From an uncultured Mycoplasmatota bacterium (GTDB taxonomy: Bacteria > Bacillota_I > Bacilli_A > RF39 > UBA660), in NCBI GenBank assembly GCA_946407055.1, contig CAMJMP010000035.1, positions 1 to 7,883 of the forward strand: a stretch of 7,883 bases of DNA, read 5' to 3'. The position numbers were made by a program, and so were the translations under genes. Below the pieces are notes generated by a model. The model saw only the letters and a list, made by a program, of their open reading frames with translations. It did not search any database and was not told where the DNA came from. How positions within the stretch are numbered: position 1 is the first letter of the stretch; every line of letters begins with the position of its first letter. Of this stretch, positions 1 to 6,550 are shown piece by piece.

Positions 1-489
1 TTCAATAATAAAATAATCACTATTACCAACACGATAATTACCATCAATAGATTTTAATACAGCACCTACTTGAATAGAAGGATCCATATTAGCTTCTAAG
101 AATGAATTAGCTACCATACTAGTAGTACTTGTCTTACCATGAGTACCAGCAATACCAATAGTATCTTTAAATAACTTAGTTAGTTCTCCTAAGAAAGCTC
201 CTCTTTCTACTTCAGGAATACCTAATTCTTTAGCTCTTACTCTTTCAGGATTATCTTCATGTATAGCAGCAGTATATATTAATAAATCAATATCACTAGT
301 AATATTATCAGCATTATGACCAATATTAACATGTATTCCATTATTTTCTAACCAATCAGTTTGTCCAGATTGTGATCCATCAGAACCACTTACTTTATAA
401 CCCCATTTTTTAAGTATTTCAGCGATACCACTCATACTAATACCACCAATACCAACCATATAGATATTCTTATATTGTTTAATATCCAT
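1..489 (-). CDS. murC: UDP-N-acetylmuramate--L-alanine ligase (MurC), N-terminal part, cut by window edge
   Basis: MurC is the cytoplasmic ATP-dependent ligase that adds L-Ala to UDP-MurNAc, the first amino acid of the peptidoglycan stem peptide. The frame is open from ATG at 489 to base 1 (163 codons, no stop), about a third of a usual ~440-residue MurC. The translation shows the nucleotide-sugar-binding motif GIGGISMSGIAE (residues 13-24) and the ATP P-loop GTHGKTSTTS (115-124, with K119). The GTHGKT form separates MurC from MurD/E/F, which have GTNGKT or GSNGKT. The visible part ends in SDYFIIE, where MurC proteins continue into the EACEY segment. The start is set by AGGAGG (plus-strand 497-502), 7 nt upstream and inside the 3' end of murD. 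The murD stop lies 2 nt before this ATG, so the genes are surely cotranscribed and probably translationally coupled. Identity is secure; the central and C-terminal domains lie outside the window. Confidence 0.96.
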   Translation of the reverse strand, partial: MDIKQYKNIYMVGIGGISMSGIAEILKKWGYKVSGSDGSQSGQTDWLENNGIHVNIGHNADNITSDIDLLIYTAAIHEDNPERVRAKELGIPEVERGAFLGELTKLFKDTIGIAGTHGKTSTTSMVANSFLEANMDPSIQVGAVLKSIDGNYRVGNSDYFIIE

Positions 490-491
490 AA

Positions 492-1826
492 CTATGCCTC
501 CTTAAAACTTTTAACAGTTTCTTTAAACTCATTACCTCTATCTTCGAATTTTTCATATTGATCCCAAGAAGCGCATGCTGGACTTAACAATACAACATCA
601 CCTTTTTGAGCTTTTTCATAACATGCTGTAGTAGCTGATACTAAATTATCAAAAACTCCGCAATCGATACCTATTTTATCACAATATTCTTTAATTCTAG
701 CTTTTGTTTCACCAAAACATGCAACATAAGTAACATTTTTCATAGAATCTGTCAAATCTTCAAAAGAATGACCTCTATCTAAACCACCTAATATTAATAA
801 TATTGGTTGTTCAAATGAATTAAGAGCTGTCTTAGTAGATTCACAGTTAGTAGCCTTACTATCATTATAATAATCTACACCATCTATAGTAGTAACATAT
901 TCTATTCTGTGTTCTACACCTCCAAATGTATTTAATACTTTAAAGATACTTTCATTACTTACGTTATATACTTTAACTGCAGCAATAGCAGCCATAGCAT
1001 TCTCTAAGTTATGAATTCCTTTTAATCTAATATCTTTAGTATCAATAACCTTTTCATCCCTATAATATATAGCATTATCTTTTAAATAAACACACTGTTT
1101 ACTATCTTTAGAAAAATACTCTTTTTTGCTGTTGATATCTGAGGACATATCCACAGCTTCTTTATTATCATAATTAATAATAGCTATATCATCTTTAGTA
1201 TGGTTATTAAATATTTTTTTCTTAGTAAGAACATATTTATCATGACCATCATGGAAATCAGCATGAGCATCATATATATTAGTTAAAACACTAACATTAG
1301 TTTTAAATTTATACATATCACATAATTGATGATCACTTATTTCCATTACTAAGTAATCACCAGGTTTAATATCTTTGACAAAGTTACTGAAAGGAGTACC
1401 AATATTACCACCTAAGTGAGTAGGTAAACCTTCTTCTTTCATCATGTTATATATCAAAGTAACAGTAGTAGTTTTTCCGTTACTTCCAGTAACACCAATT
1501 ATATGTGTACCTTCACATAGATATCCATAAGCTAATTCAACTTCATTAATAACTTCCATACCTAATTCTTTAGCTTTAACAACTACAGGAGTAGAGTATT
1601 TAATACCAGGATTCTTAACCATAATATCATATGTATCATCTAATAAAGACACAGGGTCATCACTAATAACTACCTTAACACCTAAATCTTCTAATATCTT
1701 TACTTGTTCAGGATCTTGTTCTTTCATATCTGTAACTAATACAGTATTATCTTTAGCTATCAGTCTAGCAGCCTCAAAACCACTTCTAGCCATTCCAAGA
1801 ACAAATACTTTTTTGCCTTTCAACAT
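492..1826 (-). CDS. murD: UDP-N-acetylmuramoyl-L-alanine--D-glutamate ligase (MurD)
   Basis: MurD is the cytoplasmic ligase adding D-Glu to UDP-MurNAc-L-Ala. With ATG at 1826 it has 444 residues, normal for the family. Visible features are the N-terminal Rossmann start VFVLGMARSG, the P-loop GVTGSNGKTTT (111-121, K118), the C-domain motifs DSKATN and GGLDRG, and the terminal LSPACASWDQY...RG signature. By spacing, E162 and H188 match the Mg2+ ligands of E. coli MurD (E157, H183), and K203 matches its carbamoylated lysine K198. The family SSFQL motif reads SDHQL here (164-168) and the DHLD-type segment reads DAHADFH (186-192). The start at 1826 is preferred because AAGGTGA lies just upstream and the protein then begins MLKGKKVFVLG. 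An in-frame TTG at 1859 would add 11 residues but sits upstream of the -10 box, so it would not be in the mRNA. First gene of a murD-murC transcript. Confidence 0.96.
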   Translation of the reverse strand: MLKGKKVFVLGMARSGFEAARLIAKDNTVLVTDMKEQDPEQVKILEDLGVKVVISDDPVSLLDDTYDIMVKNPGIKYSTPVVVKAKELGMEVINEVELAYGYLCEGTHIIGVTGSNGKTTTVTLIYNMMKEEGLPTHLGGNIGTPFSNFVKDIKPGDYLVMEISDHQLCDMYKFKTNVSVLTNIYDAHADFHDGHDKYVLTKKKIFNNHTKDDIAIINYDNKEAVDMSSDINSKKEYFSKDSKQCVYLKDNAIYYRDEKVIDTKDIRLKGIHNLENAMAAIAAVKVYNVSNESIFKVLNTFGGVEHRIEYVTTIDGVDYYNDSKATNCESTKTALNSFEQPILLILGGLDRGHSFEDLTDSMKNVTYVACFGETKARIKEYCDKIGIDCGVFDNLVSATTACYEKAQKGDVVLLSPACASWDQYEKFEDRGNEFKETVKSFKEA

Positions 1827-1830
1827 AAAA

Positions 1831-1838
1831 ATCACCTT
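1831..1838 (-). promoter_or_regulatory. murD ribosome binding site, deciding the start
   Basis: On the minus strand this reads AAGGTGAT, 4 nt before ATG at 1826. It matches the 3' half of the full Shine-Dalgarno complement (AAGGAGGTGATC). It supports ATG 1826 over the upstream in-frame TTG at 1859. Confidence 0.75.
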
Positions 1839-1845
1839 CAAAGTT

Positions 1846-1854
1846 ATTATAACA
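1846..1854 (-). promoter_or_regulatory. Extended -10 promoter for murD-murC
   Basis: Minus strand reads TGTTATAAT, a perfect TATAAT (plus-strand 1846-1851) preceded by TG at the extended -10 position. No good -35 is present at 16-18 nt spacing, so the TG element probably compensates. Predicted transcription start is near 1839, giving a leader of only about 13 nt that is almost entirely ribosome binding site. Sequence match only; no start-site data. Confidence 0.7.
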
Positions 1855-1866
1855 TACAAAAAACAA

Positions 1867-1887
1867 CTTAAATCACTGATTTTTAAG
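1867..1887. repeat. Imperfect dyad in the murD/rplI divergent promoter region
   Basis: A 6-bp perfect inverted repeat AAATCA-C-TGATTT (1870-1882) is flanked by CTT (1867-1869) and AAG (1885-1887), which also complement each other once two extra T bases are skipped. The 1-nt centre suits a protein-binding DNA dyad better than an RNA hairpin. It covers the -35 zone of the murD promoter. Operator function is inference; in A+T-rich DNA short dyads also arise by chance. Confidence 0.35.
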
Positions 1888-1910
1888 CCTATTTACGCAT
1901 TTTATAAGTC

Positions 1911-1939
1911 TTTATATTTTAAAGAATTAATGTTATAAT
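1911..1939 (+). promoter_or_regulatory. Promoter of the rplI-dnaB-M23-walJ-rlmH operon
   Basis: TTTATA at 1911-1916 (4 of 6 matches to TTGACA), a 17-nt spacer, then TATAAT at 1934-1939 with TG two bases upstream (TGTTATAAT, 1931-1939). The extended -10 is identical in sequence to that of the divergent murD promoter. Predicted start is near 1946, leaving a leader of about 26 nt that holds AAGGAG (1959-1964) 7 nt before the rplI ATG. Confidence 0.78.
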
Positions 1940-1971
1940 TAGATACAGACATTTATGTAAGGAGTGAATTT

Positions 1972-2412
1972 ATGAAAGTCATATTACTTCAAGATGTTAA
2001 AAAGCAGGGGAAAAAAGATCAAATCATCAATGTAAGTGATGGTTATGCTAACAACTACCTAATTAAAAATGGTTTAGCTGTAGCAGCAACAGAGACAAGC
2101 ACTAATCGTTTAAACAAAGAGCTTGCAACTAGAAAAAAAGAAGAAGATGCCTTCGTAGAAGAATGCAAAAAAATAGTTGAAAAACTAAAGAACGTAGAAA
2201 TCGTTATTAAGACTAAAACTGGAGAACAAGATAAAGTCTTCGGTACAGTCTCATCTAAGAAAATATGTGATGAACTAAAATTAAAAGGATTCGATATTGA
2301 TAAAAAGAAAATAATCCTTGATCATCCAATTAATTCATTAGGAACACATATTGTAAAAATCAAGTTACATAAAAGAGTTGAAGGGGAATTAAAAGTAACA
2401 TTGAAAAAGTAG
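1972..2412 (+). CDS. rplI: 50S ribosomal protein L9
   Basis: L9 binds 23S rRNA near the L1 stalk and extends outward from the large subunit, helping maintain reading frame. The protein has 146 residues, against about 148 in typical Bacillota. It opens with MKVILLQDVKKQGKK, and the family signature G-x2-[GN]-x4-V-x2-G-[FY]-x2-N-[FY]-L-x3-G is satisfied by the stretch from G13 to G34 (GYANNYLIKNG at its end). A lysine- and glutamate-rich linker helix follows, then the C-terminal RNA-binding domain (FGTVSSKKI...). The start has AAGGAG 7 nt upstream. First gene of the plus-strand operon; its TAG stop at 2410-2412 lies inside the dnaB ribosome binding site. rplI-dnaB is a common pairing in Bacillota. 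In many relatives gdpP precedes rplI; here the upstream gene is the divergent murD instead. Confidence 0.98.
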   Translation: MKVILLQDVKKQGKKDQIINVSDGYANNYLIKNGLAVAATETSTNRLNKELATRKKEEDAFVEECKKIVEKLKNVEIVIKTKTGEQDKVFGTVSSKKICDELKLKGFDIDKKKIILDHPINSLGTHIVKIKLHKRVEGELKVTLKK

Positions 2413-2417
2413 GTGAT
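2411..2417 (+). promoter_or_regulatory. dnaB ribosome binding site overlapping the rplI stop
   Basis: AGGTGAT, 4 nt before ATG 2422, overlaps the rplI TAG stop. The in-frame GTG at 2413 is part of this site, which argues against GTG as the start and for ATG 2422. The stop/SD overlap suggests coupling of dnaB translation to rplI. Confidence 0.72.
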
Positions 2418-2421
2418 TTTA

Positions 2422-3786
2422 ATGCCAGTAAGGAAAATGCCTCAAAATTTAGAAGCAGAAATGAGTGTTTTAGGCGTAGCTTTCCTAAATAAGAATGCAC
2501 TTGTTAAAATATGTGAAGAATTATATTCTGACATGTTTTATAGTGATGCAAATAAAAAGTTATTTGAAGCTATTAAATCACTATATGATGCTAAAGTTCC
2601 TGTAGATATTACTACAGTAAAAGAAGAATTAGATAAGAAAAAGAATCTAAATGCCGTAGGTGGCATTGAATACATCAGTGATGTAATTGATTCTGTAGCA
2701 ACAGCAGCTAATTTAGATTACTATATAAAAATAGTAAAGGATAAAGCTTTACTACGTAGTTTAATAGATACAGCTACAGATATTGTTACTGATTCCTATG
2801 AAGAAGATAGTGAAGTTTCATCTATTCTAGATGAAGCTGAAAAAAGAATTCTAAACGTTGTTAGAGAAAGACAAACAAGTGACTTTATTCATATTAAAGA
2901 TGCTATTGTTCGTGCTCAAGAACAACTAGAAGAATTAGCAAAAAATAAAAATGATATAACAGGTATTCCATCAGGCTTTGCTGATTTAGACAAAGCAACT
3001 GCTGGTTTCCATCCTGGTGAATTAATCATTATTGCTGCTCGTCCTGGTATGGGAAAAACTGCATTTGCTTTGAATATAGCTTCTTATGCTGCTCAAACAA
3101 CTAAAAAAGCAGTAGCTATATTCAACTTAGAAATGCCAGCAGAGCAATTAGTAAATAGAATGCGTTCAGCAATTGGACAAGTAGATGCTTATAAATTACA
3201 AACAGGTAATCTTACACATGAAGATTGGAAAAGAATTAATGAAGCAAACAGCCAACTAGCTGAAACAAACATTCAAATAGTAGATGATGCAGGTATTACA
3301 GCATCAGAAATCAAAGCTAAATGTCGTACATTAGCAAACAAAGAAGAAGGCCTAGGATTAGTTATCATCGACTACTTACAGTTAGTAACTAGTGGTGGAC
3401 GTCGTCCAGAATCACGTCAACAAGAAGTATCAGAAATATCACGTGCCTTCAAAACAATGGCTATGGAATTAAAGGTTCCAGTAATTGCCTTAGCACAATT
3501 ATCACGTAGTGCTGAAAAAAGAGAAAACAATCAACCAATGTTAGCTGACTTGCGTGAATCAGGTTCTATCGAACAAGATGCTGACTTAGTATTATTCATT
3601 CATCGTAATGATTACTATAAAGCTAAAGAACAAATTGATTCTCAAAAGAACGTAGTGGCAGATATCATAGTTGCTAAACATAGAAAAGGTTCAACAGGTA
3701 AGTTCCAATTACTATTTGAACTTAACATGAGTAACTTTAGGAACTATTTAGCTAGTCCTAAAGAAGGAGAAGGATATGAAGACTAA
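2422..3786 (+). CDS. dnaB: Replicative DNA helicase DnaB (called DnaC in B. subtilis)
   Basis: Hexameric helicase that unwinds duplex DNA ahead of the replication fork, using ATP, and contacts the primase. From ATG 2422 it has 454 residues, normal length. The N-terminal helicase/primase-interaction domain starts with PQNLEAEMSVLG and covers roughly residues 7-105. After a linker comes the RecA-like motor: TGIPSGF near 180-186, Walker A ARPGMGKT (206-213, K212), Walker B VIIDYLQL (314-321, D317), the ALAQLSR segment, LADLRESGSIEQDADL from 374, and the KHRKGSTG stretch whose R421 is the expected arginine finger. No intein or truncation is seen. The start follows from the SD argument: an upstream in-frame GTG (2413) is part of the SD itself. 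The last 11 nt overlap the M23 gene in another frame. Identity is certain; start choice is likely. Confidence 0.98.
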   Translation: MPVRKMPQNLEAEMSVLGVAFLNKNALVKICEELYSDMFYSDANKKLFEAIKSLYDAKVPVDITTVKEELDKKKNLNAVGGIEYISDVIDSVATAANLDYYIKIVKDKALLRSLIDTATDIVTDSYEEDSEVSSILDEAEKRILNVVRERQTSDFIHIKDAIVRAQEQLEELAKNKNDITGIPSGFADLDKATAGFHPGELIIIAARPGMGKTAFALNIASYAAQTTKKAVAIFNLEMPAEQLVNRMRSAIGQVDAYKLQTGNLTHEDWKRINEANSQLAETNIQIVDDAGITASEIKAKCRTLANKEEGLGLVIIDYLQLVTSGGRRPESRQQEVSEISRAFKTMAMELKVPVIALAQLSRSAEKRENNQPMLADLRESGSIEQDADLVLFIHRNDYYKAKEQIDSQKNVVADIIVAKHRKGSTGKFQLLFELNMSNFRNYLASPKEGEGYED

Positions 3787-5287
3787 AAAGGGAATAGTAC
3801 TATGTTTCTTAATGACTATCCTATTAGGTGTTTTAATGTTTTTCGGTTTCAATAATCTTGAAAACTATGACACTGCAACACCTATCTATCAGGTATATCT
3901 TGATGGTGAAAAGATTGGTTTAATAACATCCAAACAGGACTTATACTCAATGATCAACAAAGAACAAGTTGAAATTAAAGACCAATATAAAGTTGATCAA
4001 GTATATCCTCCTAAAGGATTTAAAATCATAAGAATGAATACTTATGATAAAGAAATAACAAGTACTGAAAAAATTTATGATTCAATAAAAGATGATAAAG
4101 AATTTACTGTTAAAGGTTATACAATAACTATTAAAAGTAAAGAAGAAGGTAAAGCACCTATTTATATCTATGTTCTAGACCAAGATGTATTTAAAGAAGC
4201 AATTGAAATGTATGTTAAAACATTCATTGGTGAAGAAAGATATAAACAATATAAAGAAGGTACTCAACCTGAAATAGTAGAAACTGGTTATACAATTAAT
4301 ACCATGAGTATAGAAGAAAACATTTCTATTAAAGAATCATTAATTGGTGTAAATGAAAAGATTTATACTGATCCAAATGAATTAACTAGATTCTTACTAT
4401 TTGGTGAAAACAATGAAGAAAAGCTATATACAGTAGCTCAAGGAGATACTATTAGTTCTATAGCAGAAGCTAATAAGTTGAATACAATAGAACTTATCCT
4501 AGCTAATAACAAAACACTTAAATCAGAAAATACTTTATTAGCTATAGGACAAGAGTTAAACGTAGCCTTAATCAAACCAGTAATATCATTAGTATATGAA
4601 GAAACAATTGTTGAAGATAAGGAAATCTTATATCAAACAATTTATGAAGATGATAATACTAAAACTACAGATTATCGTTTCACAAAACAAGCTGGTTCAA
4701 AAGGCTTACAAAGAGAAACAAAATTGGTACGTTTTGTAAATGGAGATCCAAACTCAGGAGCCGTATTCGTTGGCGACCCAGTAGTATTAAGACCACCACA
4801 AAACGAAATCATTGTTAAAGGTACTAGACCAGTTTATGTTGCGCCAGTTATTCCGCAATCATATGGTACGTACGTTGATACAGGGGACACTTGGGGATGG
4901 CCAACAAACTCTCCATATATGATAACATCAGGTTATGGTTATCGTTGGGGTGCATTACACGATGGTATCGATATTTCTGGTACAGGATATGGATCACCAA
5001 TCTATGCCGCTCTAGATGGAGTAGTTGTAAGTTCTCAATATGGTGGTATGGTTGGTTCATCAGCTGGTTACAACATCGTAATCGAACATAGTAATGGATA
5101 TTACACAGTATATGCTCACTGTTCAGCATTATATGCTCACGTAGGACAATATGTATCTCGTGGAGAAGTAATCGCTGCAATGGGACACACAGGAGCTGCA
5201 ACAGGTACACACTTACACTTCGGCTTATTCTATGGAAAACCATATAACGGTGGATATTCAATGAACCCATTAAGATTGTGGAAATAA
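3776..5287 (+). CDS. Membrane-anchored M23 peptidoglycan endopeptidase with LysM and G5 domains
   Basis: Predicted extracytoplasmic zinc endopeptidase that cuts peptide cross-links of the wall (503 residues). Residues 6-25 are a single hydrophobic segment after a Lys-rich start, with no clear signal peptidase site or lipobox, so probably a membrane anchor. Residues about 30-215 form a region I cannot name, containing VYLDGEKIG near its start and an ISIKESLI...LTRFLLFG stretch near its end. Then follow a LysM glycan-binding domain (about 217-265, YTVAQGDTISSIAEAN), a G5 domain (about 271-351) and the M23/LytM catalytic domain (about 382-500). Catalytic residues are complete: H395 and D399 in HDGID, H448 in YAHCS, and H479/H481 in HLHF; Zn ligands would be H395, D399 and H481. 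AAGGAG (3764-3769) lies 6 nt before ATG, within dnaB. The stop overlaps the walJ start by 1 nt. It occupies the place of purA and walRKHI in Bacillus. Domains are secure; substrate bond and biological role are inferred. Confidence 0.93.
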   Translation: MKTKKGIVLCFLMTILLGVLMFFGFNNLENYDTATPIYQVYLDGEKIGLITSKQDLYSMINKEQVEIKDQYKVDQVYPPKGFKIIRMNTYDKEITSTEKIYDSIKDDKEFTVKGYTITIKSKEEGKAPIYIYVLDQDVFKEAIEMYVKTFIGEERYKQYKEGTQPEIVETGYTINTMSIEENISIKESLIGVNEKIYTDPNELTRFLLFGENNEEKLYTVAQGDTISSIAEANKLNTIELILANNKTLKSENTLLAIGQELNVALIKPVISLVYEETIVEDKEILYQTIYEDDNTKTTDYRFTKQAGSKGLQRETKLVRFVNGDPNSGAVFVGDPVVLRPPQNEIIVKGTRPVYVAPVIPQSYGTYVDTGDTWGWPTNSPYMITSGYGYRWGALHDGIDISGTGYGSPIYAALDGVVVSSQYGGMVGSSAGYNIVIEHSNGYYTVYAHCSALYAHVGQYVSRGEVIAAMGHTGAATGTHLHFGLFYGKPYNGGYSMNPLRLWK

Positions 5288-6057
5288 TGAAGACATGTGT
5301 CTTAGCAAGTGGCTCAGAAGGAAATGTAACATATGTAGAAACTGAAAGTCACAAGATTCTATTAGATCTTGGAACTACAGTTAAATACATAAAAGAAAAG
5401 CTTTCTGAGCTTTCTGTTTCTATAGATGATATAGATTACGTATTAATAACACACGTTCATGATGACCACATAAAAGCCTTAAAAACATTTATAAGTAAGT
5501 ACAAAGCAACAATATGTGTAAGTCCCCAAATGTATTCAGAAATTGAATGCTTACATGATTATCAAAACATATTACTATATGATGATATGATTGATTTAAA
5601 TGATGCCATAATCAATATTATTAAAACATCTCATGATACATCAGATTCACGTAGTTTCATCATCACTAGTCATAAACAAAGTATCGTATATCTTACAGAT
5701 ACTGGTTATCTTAATCAAAAGTATTTTAAAACATTAAAAAATAAAGATGTCTATCTATTTGAAAGTAACCATGATATAGAAATGCTATTAAATGGACCAT
5801 ATCCTAAATGGTTAAAAAATCGTGTAATTGGTCCTTATGGTCACTTATCAAACAAAGATAGTTCTATCTATTTAGCAAAACTAATAGGTGATAATACTAA
5901 AAAAATAGTATTAACTCACTTAAGTCAAAAGAATAACACACCTGAAAAAGCACTAGAAACTATCTACGAAATATTCGACGAATATAATGTAAATTTTGAT
6001 CGTAAAGATATAATATGTGCTACTCAGAAAGAAAGAAGTGAACTAATAGAATTATGA
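5287..6057 (+). CDS. walJ: Metallo-beta-lactamase-fold hydrolase of the WalJ/YycJ family
   Basis: WalJ (YycJ) proteins are cytoplasmic MBL-fold hydrolases, with an exonuclease activity reported in the family, linked to coordinating cell division, wall metabolism and replication in Bacillus and Streptococcus. The 256-residue protein begins MKTCVLASGSEGN, close to the family start. The metal motif is THVHDDH (55-61: H56, H58, D60, H61), with further ligands H116 (SHDT), D138 (TDTG) and H211 (THLSQ). Family-specific stretches are FESNHDIEML (158-167), GHLSN (185-189) and LTHLSQKNNTPE (from 209). The start is taken as ATG 5287, which shares its A with the TAA of the peptidase gene (TAATG). An in-frame GTG at 5278 would add three residues and cannot be excluded. 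No good SD precedes either, so translation probably depends on coupling. The symbol follows homology; no WalR/WalK genes are visible here. Confidence 0.92.
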   Translation: MKTCVLASGSEGNVTYVETESHKILLDLGTTVKYIKEKLSELSVSIDDIDYVLITHVHDDHIKALKTFISKYKATICVSPQMYSEIECLHDYQNILLYDDMIDLNDAIINIIKTSHDTSDSRSFIITSHKQSIVYLTDTGYLNQKYFKTLKNKDVYLFESNHDIEMLLNGPYPKWLKNRVIGPYGHLSNKDSSIYLAKLIGDNTKKIVLTHLSQKNNTPEKALETIYEIFDEYNVNFDRKDIICATQKERSELIEL

Positions 6058-6491
6058 TAAAAATAATCTGTATGGGAAAAATAAAAGAACAATATCTAAA
6101 TGATTTAATTGATGATTATAAAACAAGAATATCTAAGTATCATAAGTTAGAAATAATCGAACTAAAAGATACTAATAATCTTGAAGAAGAAAGAGATAAT
6201 ATCTTAAAACATATAGGTAATCAAGATTATGTCATATCATTAGATATAGATGGTAAAGAATTTGATTCAGTAGCTCTATCAGAAGTAATAGATAAAGCCT
6301 TCCTAACTAATGGAACAATAACATTTATTATTGGTAGTAGCTTTGGTCTACATGAAGACATTAAAAACAAATCAAATCTACGTTTATCATTTTCTCGCCT
6401 AACCTTTCCACATGGTTTATTTAGAGGAATTCTATTAGAACAAATATATCGTTCATTTAAGATATTAAATAACGAATCATATCATAAATAA
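6054..6491 (+). CDS. rlmH: 23S rRNA (pseudouridine-1915 N3) methyltransferase RlmH
   Basis: SPOUT-class methyltransferase that uses S-adenosylmethionine to methylate pseudouridine 1915 in helix 69 of 23S rRNA on assembled ribosomes. At 145 residues it is slightly shorter than the usual 155-159; the shortening is spread over the N-terminal half. The SAM-binding trefoil knot shows as FIIGSSFG (G94-G98) and the C-terminal signature as LSFSRLTFPH, LLEQIYRSFKI and a terminal ESYHK. The family's FPHQ is FPHG here, a small deviation. The start overlaps the walJ stop in ATGA (6054-6057), with no strong SD nearby, suggesting coupled translation. Linkage to walJ is conserved in Bacillota. Last gene of the operon, ending just before a strong terminator. 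Confidence 0.96.
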   Translation: MIKIICMGKIKEQYLNDLIDDYKTRISKYHKLEIIELKDTNNLEEERDNILKHIGNQDYVISLDIDGKEFDSVALSEVIDKAFLTNGTITFIIGSSFGLHEDIKNKSNLRLSFSRLTFPHGLFRGILLEQIYRSFKILNNESYHK

Positions 6492-6528
6492 AAAGAATAA
6501 GTTAATGACAATCATTAACTTATTTTTT
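6492..6528 (+). terminator. Rho-independent terminator after rlmH
   Basis: A perfect 13-bp stem pairs 6496-6508 (AATAAGTTAATGA) with 6512-6524 (TCATTAACTTATT) around a 3-nt CAA loop, running into TTTTTT at 6523-6528. The A-run at 6491-6494 lets the stem extend into the U-tract and gives some activity on the other strand. The stem is A/U-rich but long, as is usual in A+T-rich genomes. It separates the rplI operon from ung. Confidence 0.87.
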
Positions 6529-6533
6529 ATAAT
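6505..6533 (+). promoter_or_regulatory. ung promoter embedded in the rlmH terminator
   Basis: ATGACA at 6505-6510 matches TTGACA at 5 of 6 positions, followed by a 17-nt spacer (6511-6527) and a perfect TATAAT at 6528-6533. The -35 lies in the terminator's 5' arm and loop, and the -10 begins on the last T of the U-tract. Predicted start near 6540 gives an ~11-nt leader, mostly SD. It would give ung its own transcript despite the terminator. Confidence 0.72.
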
Positions 6534-6540
6534 ATTAATT

Positions 6541-6547
6541 GGTGATC
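6541..6547 (+). promoter_or_regulatory. ung ribosome binding site, deciding the start
   Basis: GGTGATC matches the 3' end of the extended SD complement and lies 3 nt before ATG 6551. In-frame TTG 6539 and GTG 6542 lie at or inside this site and next to the predicted transcription start, so ATG 6551 is the better start. Confidence 0.6.
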
Positions 6548-6550
6548 AGT

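Noticed and set aside
1827..1859. MurD start at TTG 1859 (11 extra residues)
   Set aside because: The TTG is upstream of the TATAAT at 1846-1851, so it would not be transcribed from that promoter, and the extra residues match nothing in MurD. ATG 1826 has an SD.
2413..2421. DnaB start at GTG 2413
   Set aside because: The GTG is part of the SD AGGTGAT for ATG 2422 and directly abuts the rplI stop.
4891..5091. 66-codon plus-strand frame inside the M23 gene
   Set aside because: Out of frame with the conserved catalytic domain; its Trp-rich translation is typical of a frame-shifted shadow.
4848..5270. 140-codon minus-strand open frame opposite the M23 domain
   Set aside because: It lies entirely antisense to the catalytic domain with intact HDGID, YAHCS and HLHF motifs. 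Its own translation is rich in His, Leu and Arg with no recognisable family, and it has no promoter or SD; a shadow frame.
1972..6491. A Mollicutes-type code (TGA = Trp)
   Set aside because: TGA ends the walJ frame at 6055-6057 at exactly the family length, and Trp residues are encoded by TGG.
6539..6550. Ung start at TTG 6539 or GTG 6542
   Set aside because: Both coincide with the predicted transcription start and the SD; ATG 6551 gives the usual family length.
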